9,449 nt of DNA from Haloarculaceae archaeon (lineage in GTDB: Archaea; Halobacteriota; Halobacteria; Halobacteriales; Haloarculaceae): NCBI GenBank assembly GCA_028274885.1, contig JAQCMX010000264.1:1-9449 (forward strand). The letters are read 5' to 3'. The notes under the pieces are model-generated. The model ran no database searches, was not told the origin of the DNA, and worked only from the letters and a program-made list of their open reading frames with translations. This document shows, piece by piece, positions 1 through 4,773 of the stretch. Each line of letters begins with the position of its first letter. Within the stretch, counting starts at the first letter, position 1. Both the position numbers and the translations under genes were made by a program.

Positions 1-38
1 GTTCCGATAGCTGTGAGGTATCGTCGACGTGATAACAT
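1..38 (-). CDS. N-terminus of a Tat-exported protein (partial, runs off left edge)
   Basis: Only the first codons are present. Read on the minus strand from ATG at 38 they give MLSRRRYLTAIGT, which looks like the twin-arginine n-region plus the start of the hydrophobic core of a haloarchaeal Tat signal peptide (SRRRYL matches the S/T-R-R-x-F/L-L type motif). Haloarchaea send most secreted proteins and lipoproteins through Tat, so the product is probably extracellular or membrane-anchored; its function cannot be read. An in-frame GTG at 62 would add eight residues (MNRAGQNS), and the frame is closed by a stop at 96-98, so only these two starts are possible. I prefer the ATG. Transcription runs in the same direction as the ABC operon, which ends at 422, but a 383-bp gap containing a candidate terminator separates them. 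Confidence 0.6.
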   Translation of the reverse strand, partial: MLSRRRYLTAIG

Positions 39-69
39 CGAGTTCTGTCCGGCCCTATTCACAGCGATC

Positions 70-77
70 GTATAATC
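70..77 (-). promoter_or_regulatory. Candidate TATA box for the Tat-signal gene
   Basis: The minus strand reads GATTATAC here. Its centre is about 35 nt upstream of the ATG at 38, which predicts a transcript with a leader of only a few bases. A second A/T-rich block at 86-94 lies 28 nt upstream of the alternative GTG at 62, so the sequence does not settle which start is used. Confidence 0.35.
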
Positions 78-325
78 TTTGTGCGTATCTATTTCTCAAC
101 CCGTTCGAGACACGTCAGTCCCCGACATTGAGGACCGTTGGCAGTCCGAGTGTATTCTTCTCGAACCGGACGACGGCAATCCTGACCGGTTCGAATCCGC
201 CCGCGACGAACTCGGTGAAAATCAATTACCGACCCCGGAGGGGTACGTTAATCGAAGATTATCTCTCGTATGTGCTGACAGAGTCGTTATATTTGGGAAA
301 ACAATTAGTTGGAGCGACATATATG

Positions 326-356
326 AAAAAATATAGCTCGTCTGTTATATTAGACG
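326..356 (-). terminator. Candidate terminator of the ABC exporter operon
   Basis: On the minus strand, downstream of the permease 2 stop at 422, an imperfect hairpin (CGTCT at 356-352 pairing with AGACG at 343-339) is followed after several bases by six consecutive T residues at 331-326. Archaeal termination relies mainly on U-rich tracts, so the T-run is the stronger part. The short stem may be incidental. Confidence 0.4.
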
Positions 357-421
357 CCCCGTCGGGCCACGGTGCCACCGGTCGCCCGCAGTTTCGTTCG
401 TGTGCAGTTTTCAGCGCCGGC

Positions 422-1240
422 CTACAGTTCGACCCGTCTGAAGCGGTCGTATCCGATGCCAATCGAGAGAGCGATCCAGCCGAGCAAGACCAGTACAGCA
501 AGCCACGGTTCGAGGAGCCATGGCCTGTCGGAACCGACGTACACTGCGCCGATATCCGAGTCGAAAAGCGCCGTCACCAGACGGGCGTACGACTCCGAGG
601 GCGAAGCCATCCCGAGAAACTGCGCCCAGCCAGGCGGATCTGTGAGGATCGTCCCGTCGAACCGCCAGAGCACGAGCACAAGCAAATCCACGAGGTCGGT
701 CCACAGGAGGACGAGTATGATGTAGGCGCCGAACGCGGCGGTGGTGACACGCCTGCCAGTACTGAGCGCCATCGAGAGCCCGAGCGTGAGCGCGAGAAAG
801 GCAAGCCCGTACAGCACGCTCGCGACCACGAGCAGGAGATAGGAGAGGACAGGGAGTGTCTCGAAGAGAAAAGAGACGAGAGCCGTCACCGCAATCATGC
901 TCGCGAGGATGGGGATGGTGAGGACAGCCCCACGGCCGAGGAACTTGCCTGCCACGAACTCCCAGCGGGCGTGTGGAAAGGAAAGCGCGAGTGCGATCGT
1001 CCCGGACTCGCGCTCGTCGATGATCGATTTGTAGCCGACAACGACCGCAAACAGCGGGACCACCAGGGCGAACGCCTCCGCGGTGAGGTCGACGAACTCG
1101 TCGAAGGATGTGTCGGTCAGCGTCCGGGCGACGTAGGCCATGCCGCCCAGAAGCAGGAAAAACAGGGCGATCAGTACCCTGAGTGTCCGGGATCTGATCG
1201 AATCACGGAGGTCCTTCCTGGCTATGGCTTGCCAGCTCAC
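422..1240 (-). CDS. ABC-2 type transporter permease 2
   Basis: This 272-residue integral membrane protein is the second channel subunit of an ABC-2 (NosY-like) exporter. About six hydrophobic segments are visible, near residues 19-39, 57-74, 103-126, 133-160, 168-192 and 245-264. A cytoplasmic loop (residues 76-103, ERESGTIALALSFPHARWEF followed by VAGKFLGR) is the typical ABC-2 element thought to contact the ATPase. The start is GTG at 1240, preceded at close spacing by GGTGATC, a good match to the archaeal Shine-Dalgarno sequence. It is paralogous to permease 1: both begin MSW-x-AIA-x-KD, share ERESG near residue 77-82, and end GY-x-RF-x-R-x-x-L at almost equal length. A 91-nt gap separates it from permease 1. 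It is the last gene of the operon. Substrate unknown. Confidence 0.95.
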   Translation of the reverse strand: MSWQAIARKDLRDSIRSRTLRVLIALFFLLLGGMAYVARTLTDTSFDEFVDLTAEAFALVVPLFAVVVGYKSIIDERESGTIALALSFPHARWEFVAGKFLGRGAVLTIPILASMIAVTALVSFLFETLPVLSYLLLVVASVLYGLAFLALTLGLSMALSTGRRVTTAAFGAYIILVLLWTDLVDLLVLVLWRFDGTILTDPPGWAQFLGMASPSESYARLVTALFDSDIGAVYVGSDRPWLLEPWLAVLVLLGWIALSIGIGYDRFRRVEL

Positions 1241-1331
1241 GGGCGATCACCGATAGATTGCAGCCGGGAGGTAACAGCACTCCGGTCCTCGACGCCGCGT
1301 GCGTCCGTTTTGGGGTGTGTGCCTGGGCGTC

Positions 1332-2153
1332 TCATAGATCTGTCCTCTCGAACCGGCGGTAGCCCGCGAGGATGGGCAGGACGACCCACAGCATGAACAC
1401 TCCAAGTGCGACCCACTTGCCAAGATACCACGGCGCGTCCGGGCCGAGGTAGGGCCCTGCGGTACTGTTTTGATAGAAGGCAGCGACGATGCGGTCGTAC
1501 AGTGTTCCCGGCTCCAGACCGTGGACGAAAAGCACCCAGTCCGGGAGGGTGCCCGCTGTCAGCCCGAGCTGTTCGAAGACAAAGCGGAGCAGTTCTGCGA
1601 CCAGATCCCAGACGACAACGAACAGAAAGAAGACGCCGAACGCCCCGACGGTGGCGCGCTGTTTCGAGGTCGTCAGCGTCGACAGTGCGACCCCGATCCC
1701 AAAAAAGATCACACCGAAAGAAAGCGTCAAGAGGAGGTACGCGGTGTACAGAAGGAGATCGACGGTGCCAAACGGATACCAGACCAGCAGGCCTGCGCCG
1801 ACGAGGCCCGCGAGGACCGCAAAGACCAGATGCGCCCCGCGTCCGACAAGTTTGCCGACCACGACATCCCGCCGGTCGTGGGGAAGTCCGAGCAGGATCG
1901 CGAGCTGACCCGATTCGCGCTCGCCGACGATTGCGTTGTACCCGAGCAACAGCCCGACGAGGGGCAACAACAGTCCCATCGGGTCGGTCATAAACTCCGC
2001 GAAACCCGAGGCCGTCACGTCTCGGCCTTCGATGGCCGGGAACACGTACCCTCCGACGATACCGACGAGGGCGACGAGATACACCAACCACCGGATGAGC
2101 CGGGAGTCTCTCGTCTCGTAGTAGTCTTTGCCGGCAATCGCCCGCCACGACAT
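1332..2153 (-). CDS. ABC-2 type transporter permease 1
   Basis: This is a 273-residue membrane subunit of an ABC-2 exporter. Hydrophobic segments lie near residues 22-42, 58-74, 105-125, 131-158, 169-195 and 245-265. The conserved cytoplasmic loop ERESGQLAILLGLPHDRRDV spans about residues 78-97. The frame is open further upstream to 2318, but that extension overlaps the ATPase gene and is Arg/Gly/His-rich in the manner of out-of-frame GC-rich DNA. The ATG at 2153 gives MSWRAIAGKD, matching the start of permease 2. That ATG overlaps the TGA of the ATPase by one base (TGATG), indicating translational coupling. The two dissimilar but homologous permeases probably form a heterodimeric channel with an ATPase dimer. 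Cargo cannot be inferred. Confidence 0.95.
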   Translation of the reverse strand: MSWRAIAGKDYYETRDSRLIRWLVYLVALVGIVGGYVFPAIEGRDVTASGFAEFMTDPMGLLLPLVGLLLGYNAIVGERESGQLAILLGLPHDRRDVVVGKLVGRGAHLVFAVLAGLVGAGLLVWYPFGTVDLLLYTAYLLLTLSFGVIFFGIGVALSTLTTSKQRATVGAFGVFFLFVVVWDLVAELLRFVFEQLGLTAGTLPDWVLFVHGLEPGTLYDRIVAAFYQNSTAGPYLGPDAPWYLGKWVALGVFMLWVVLPILAGYRRFERTDL

Positions 2154-3073
2154 CACGCCCTGCCCCCGGTGTACTCTGCGAACATGTCCTCGAGTGAGGC
2201 CTCCTCTGTCCGGAAGTTTTCGACATCGATTCCGCCCTCCTGTAAGGCCACGAGCACGTCGATTTTCGCCTCGTTCGAACAGGTGACCTCGATGCGGTCG
2301 CCGTCCTCGCCGAGCCACGCGGTCTCTACCCCATCGATGGCTTCGATATCTCTGATGGTCTCCCCCTGGTCGGGAACGGCGTCGACCGTAATGAGTAGTT
2401 TCGTCCCACCACCCACGGACTGGCGGAGGCCCTCGATGGTGTCGATTGCGACGAGTTCGCCCTCGTTGAGAATGCCGACGCGATCACAGACGGCCTCGAC
2501 CTGTTCGAGGATGTGACTGGAGAAAAACACCGTCGCGCCACGCTCGTTTTCCCGGCGGATGATGTTGCGGATCTCGCGTGCACCGTTCGGGTCGAGACCA
2601 GTCGTGGGTTCGTCAAGCACCAGCAGGTCGGGATCGCCGGCCAGCGCCATTGCGAGGATCAGGCGCTGGGCCATCCCCTTGGAATACCCGCCCGCACGCC
2701 GGTCGGCGGCGTCGCGGATCCCAACCCGTTCGAGCAAGGCCATTGGCTCCTCGTGGGCGTCTTTCGAGTCGATGGCGAACTCGACGTGCTGGCGTCCGGT
2801 CAGCCGGTCGTAGACGTCGTACCCCTCGGGGAGCACGCCGGTGCGCTCGCGGGCCAGTTTCCCTTCGGTTTGACAGTCGTGTCCGAAGATTTCGACGCGA
2901 CCGTCGTCGGGACGGACGAAATCGAGAAAGATGTTGATCATCGTGGACTTGCCGGCACCGTTCGGGCCAAGAAAGCCAAATATCTCGCCGTCCTCGACGA
3001 CGAGGTCGACGCGGTCAAGCGCCGTGAGCGTGTCGTACCGCTTGGAGACGTTCTCGACTGCGATCGCAGCCAT
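2153..3073 (-). CDS. ABC transporter ATP-binding protein (CcmA/NosF/DrrA-like)
   Basis: This 306-residue cytoplasmic ATPase powers the ABC-2 exporter encoded just downstream. Visible motifs, in order, are Walker A GPNGAGKST (36-44), signature GGYSKGMAQ (128-136), Walker B LLVLDEP (150-156), D-loop TGLD (158-161) and switch His187 in SSHIL. The Q-loop position reads LPEG, so Glu replaces the usual Gln, and the signature is YSKGM rather than LSGGQ; both variants are familiar in NosF/CcmA-type exporters. A C-terminal extension (about 225-306) ending SLEDMFAEYTGG is typical of this group. ATG at 3073 is preferred because GGGGGTGATC at 3087-3078 is correctly spaced before it; an adjacent in-frame GTG at 3076 would add one residue. 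It is the first full-size gene of the operon and is preceded by a mini-ORF that overlaps its start. Confidence 0.96.
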   Translation of the reverse strand: MAAIAVENVSKRYDTLTALDRVDLVVEDGEIFGFLGPNGAGKSTMINIFLDFVRPDDGRVEIFGHDCQTEGKLARERTGVLPEGYDVYDRLTGRQHVEFAIDSKDAHEEPMALLERVGIRDAADRRAGGYSKGMAQRLILAMALAGDPDLLVLDEPTTGLDPNGAREIRNIIRRENERGATVFFSSHILEQVEAVCDRVGILNEGELVAIDTIEGLRQSVGGGTKLLITVDAVPDQGETIRDIEAIDGVETAWLGEDGDRIEVTCSNEAKIDVLVALQEGGIDVENFRTEEASLEDMFAEYTGGRA

Positions 3074-3147
3074 CACCGATCACCCCCGGTGGGAGCCGCC
3101 AGATCGCACGCTGTGGAGAGCCTGCAGCGGGGGACAGTCCGAATCAT
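3073..3147 (-). CDS. Possible 24-codon leader mini-ORF overlapping the ATPase start
   Basis: An ATG at 3147 opens a 24-codon frame beginning MIRTVPRCRL and ending PTGGDR. Its TGA (3075-3073) overlaps the ATPase ATG by one base (TGATG), the same junction as between ATPase and permease 1. The predicted promoter box at 3182-3175 would place transcript starts a few bases upstream of this ATG, so ribosomes could enter here on a nearly leaderless mRNA and pass to the ATPase. The ATPase Shine-Dalgarno sequence lies inside the mini-ORF. The peptide resembles nothing I know, and an overlap of this kind can occur by chance, so this is a candidate only. Confidence 0.3.
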   Translation of the reverse strand: MIRTVPRCRLSTACDLAAPTGGDR

Positions 3148-3174
3148 GATTGCTATGTGGTAGGCCCTCGGCTC

Positions 3175-3182
3175 ATAAAAAA
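3175..3182 (-). promoter_or_regulatory. Candidate TATA box of the ABC exporter operon
   Basis: The minus strand reads TTTTTTAT, one of the strongest T/A-rich boxes in the window. Transcription would be expected about 25-28 nt downstream, near 3150-3153, just ahead of the mini-ORF ATG at 3147 and about 78 nt ahead of the ATPase ATG. Confidence 0.5.
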
Positions 3183-3185
3183 TGA

Positions 3186-3195
3186 ACAGTACTGT
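3186..3195. promoter_or_regulatory. Palindrome ACAGTACTGT next to the operon TATA box
   Basis: This perfect 10-bp palindrome starts four bases upstream (in minus-strand terms) of the TTTTTTAT box. That is where TFB recognition elements and repressor or activator sites sit in archaeal promoters. No regulator can be assigned. Confidence 0.3.
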
Positions 3196-3203
3196 CTCCG
3201 GCT

Positions 3204-3226
3204 GGCCGGCCTCGCGTGCCGGCCTC
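3204..3226. repeat. GC-rich inverted and direct repeat between divergent promoters
   Basis: GGCCGGC (3204-3210) and GCCGGCC (3218-3224) form a perfect 7-bp inverted repeat with a 7-nt spacer. The overlapping word GCCGGCCTC also occurs twice in direct orientation (3205-3213 and 3218-3226). It lies between the exporter promoter (minus) and the pus10 promoter (plus), so it could be a shared operator or a chance GC-rich structure. Confidence 0.3.
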
Positions 3227-3285
3227 TCCTGGCCGATGAGTAGCGTATCCCCAGCGGATCCGACCGACGGAGCGGTCCGAAAGCG

Positions 3286-3290
3286 AATTA
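3286..3290 (+). promoter_or_regulatory. Weak TATA-like box for pus10
   Basis: AATTA is centred 27 nt upstream of the pus10 ATG at 3315. This matches the spacing for the other plus-strand genes here and would give a leaderless mRNA, although the box is weaker than the others. Confidence 0.35.
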
Positions 3291-3314
3291 CGCTGCCACC
3301 GCCAGGATCCGATC

Positions 3315-4616
3315 ATGACTGTGCTGGAGGCCACGCGGCGGGCACTGGACTCGGGACCGGTCTGTGACGCCTGTCTGGGCCGGCTGTTTGCGGATCGGAG
3401 TTTCGGGCTCTCGAACCACGAGCGGGGACGGGGGCTCAGGGTGGCACTCGCCCTCGCAGACGACGAGGACTTCGAGGGCCACGACCCCGCGGAGGAGACG
3501 GACTGCTGGGTCTGTGAGGGCGAGTGCGACCGGTACGACTGGTGGGCCACGCAGGCTGCCACCGCCGCCCACGGCTACGCGTTCGACACCTACCAGGTGG
3601 GAACGCGAACGTTGCCACTGCTCGAAGAAAACGACAGACTCCTGCGGGCAGACGCGGGGCTCGACCCCGAGGCCGGCGAACTCCTCAAAAGCGAGTTCAA
3701 CCGTGAGGTTGGCAAACGCGTTGGCCAGATGACCGACAGTGAGGTCGATTTTACGCGGCCAGACGTCCTCTTCCTGTGTGACCTGGCGACCGAGGAGATC
3801 GATCTGCAGGTCAACTCGACGTTCCTCTACGGGCGGTACCGCAAGCGCGAACGGGACATCCCACAGACCGAGTGGCCGTGCCGAGACTGCAACGGGACGG
3901 GCCGCCAGCACGGCAAACGCTGTGATGGCTGTGACGGGACCGGCTACCGGTACGACGAGAGCGTCGAACAACTCACCGCGCCGGTCGTCCGGGAGGCTCT
4001 CGATGGGTCCTCGGCAACGTTTCACGGGGCCGGCCGCGAGGACGTGGACGCGCGCATGCTGGGAACCGGCCGCCCGTTCGTGATCGAGGTCGACGAGCCA
4101 CGCAGGCGGACCGTCGACACCGAGGACCTCGAAGCTGAAATCGACGACTTCGCGGAGGGGAAAGTCGAGGTCGAGGGGCTCAGATTTGCGACCCACGAGA
4201 TGGTCGAACGGGTCAAGGAACTGCCGGCGAGCAAAACCTACCGGATGGACGTGCGCCTCGGGGCCCCTGTCGAGCGCGAGCGCTTCGGGTCGGCACTCGA
4301 GAAACTCGACGGGGCCACGATCGAACAGGAGACGCCACAGCGGGTCTCCCACCGACGGGCGGCCAAAACCCGCGTCAGGGAGGTCTACGACGTTTCCGGC
4401 GAACTCGAAGAGGAGGCGGACGGCCAGGAGGCAACGATCGAAGTACACGGGGAAGGGGGGCTCTACGTGAAAGAACTCATAAGCAGTGACGACGGGCGCA
4501 CCGAACCGAGTCTCGCCGGTCTGCTCGGCGTCGAGGCTGCGGTGACGGCGCTTGACGTGCTCGCTGTCGAGGGCGAGGACGAACCCTTCGCCCGCGAGGC
4601 GTTCTTTCGGGAGTAA
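3315..4616 (+). CDS. pus10: tRNA pseudouridine synthase Pus10 (archaeal Psi54/Psi55)
   Basis: This 433-residue enzyme isomerises uridines in the T-loop of tRNA; archaeal Pus10 makes Psi55 and usually Psi54. The N-terminal half is the RNA-binding accessory region, with Cys pairs CDAC (17/20) and CWVC (64/67) suited to zinc binding. A second Cys cluster follows at 189-206 (CRDCNGTG and CDGCDGTG). The C-terminal catalytic domain contains GREDVDARMLGTGRP, where Asp245 is the expected catalytic residue. It also has KTYR with Tyr310 (active-site Tyr), the basic stretch RVSHRRAAKTRVREVY (343-358), and the family C-terminal block GGLYVKELISSDDGRTEPSL then AGLLG (381-405). The length is normal for archaeal Pus10. 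The ATG lies 27 nt after a TATA-like box. It is divergent from the exporter operon and followed by a separately promoted peptidase gene. Confidence 0.96.
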   Translation: MTVLEATRRALDSGPVCDACLGRLFADRSFGLSNHERGRGLRVALALADDEDFEGHDPAEETDCWVCEGECDRYDWWATQAATAAHGYAFDTYQVGTRTLPLLEENDRLLRADAGLDPEAGELLKSEFNREVGKRVGQMTDSEVDFTRPDVLFLCDLATEEIDLQVNSTFLYGRYRKRERDIPQTEWPCRDCNGTGRQHGKRCDGCDGTGYRYDESVEQLTAPVVREALDGSSATFHGAGREDVDARMLGTGRPFVIEVDEPRRRTVDTEDLEAEIDDFAEGKVEVEGLRFATHEMVERVKELPASKTYRMDVRLGAPVERERFGSALEKLDGATIEQETPQRVSHRRAAKTRVREVYDVSGELEEEADGQEATIEVHGEGGLYVKELISSDDGRTEPSLAGLLGVEAAVTALDVLAVEGEDEPFAREAFFRE

Positions 4617-4683
4617 ACGGATCCTTCGCGCGTCCAGCAGTGAACCCAGTTCGTCCAGAAAATAATGGCCTGTTCGTCCGGAC

Positions 4684-4697
4684 CGGTCCCGGGACCG
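4684..4697. repeat. 14-bp palindrome upstream of the peptidase promoter
   Basis: CGGTCCCGGGACCG is a perfect palindrome. It overlaps a second palindrome, GGACCGGTCC (4680-4689). It lies about 45 bp upstream of the TATA-like box at 4742 and about 68 bp after the pus10 stop. It could be an operator or a pus10 3'-end hairpin (5-bp stem, CCGG loop), but no T-run follows. Confidence 0.3.
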
Positions 4698-4741
4698 AGA
4701 CGGGTGACAACGGGTATCACGCGGCAACATTCCCGGGCCAG

Positions 4742-4747
4742 TTTTAT
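4742..4747 (+). promoter_or_regulatory. TATA box for the peptidase-like gene
   Basis: TTTTAT is centred about 29 nt upstream of the GTG at 4774 and supports that start as leaderless. The 9-mer GTTTTATCT (4741-4749) recurs exactly in the promoter of the first nucleotidyltransferase at 7985-7993. Confidence 0.55.
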
Positions 4748-4773
4748 CTATACGGGAGAGCGACACACGGGTA

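Larger units (their letters stand above)
39..421. other. 383-bp AT-rich intergenic region without a convincing gene
   Basis: This lies between the end of the exporter operon and the Tat-signal gene. About 240-355 is clearly richer in A/T than the rest of the window. It holds the promoter of the Tat-signal gene, a hairpin plus poly-T tract on the minus strand, and an open plus-strand frame at 79-336. That frame has an acidic, haloarchaeal-looking middle (DRWQSECILLEPDDGN, then ESARDELGENQLPTPEGYV) but no ATG or GTG start, only a TTG at 79. It could be a gene remnant or chance; I do not call it a gene. No terminal inverted repeats or transposase sequence were seen. Confidence 0.5.

Noticed and set aside
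188..198. tRNA T-loop-like sequence GGTTCGAATCC
   Set aside because: Only three of five T-stem pairs form, and no acceptor, D or anticodon arm can be folded around it.
29..1396. 455-codon plus-strand frame across the intergenic region and permease 2
   Set aside because: It lies antisense to a clear six-segment membrane protein and has a charged, low-complexity composition.
2154..2318. Upstream extension of permease 1 to a start at 2318
   Set aside because: The extension overlaps the ATPase gene and is Arg-rich. ATG at 2153 matches the paralogue's N-terminus and the TGATG coupling.
3182..3367. Small plus-strand ORF upstream of pus10
   Set aside because: It overlaps the pus10 start out of frame and has no promoter or ribosome-binding support.
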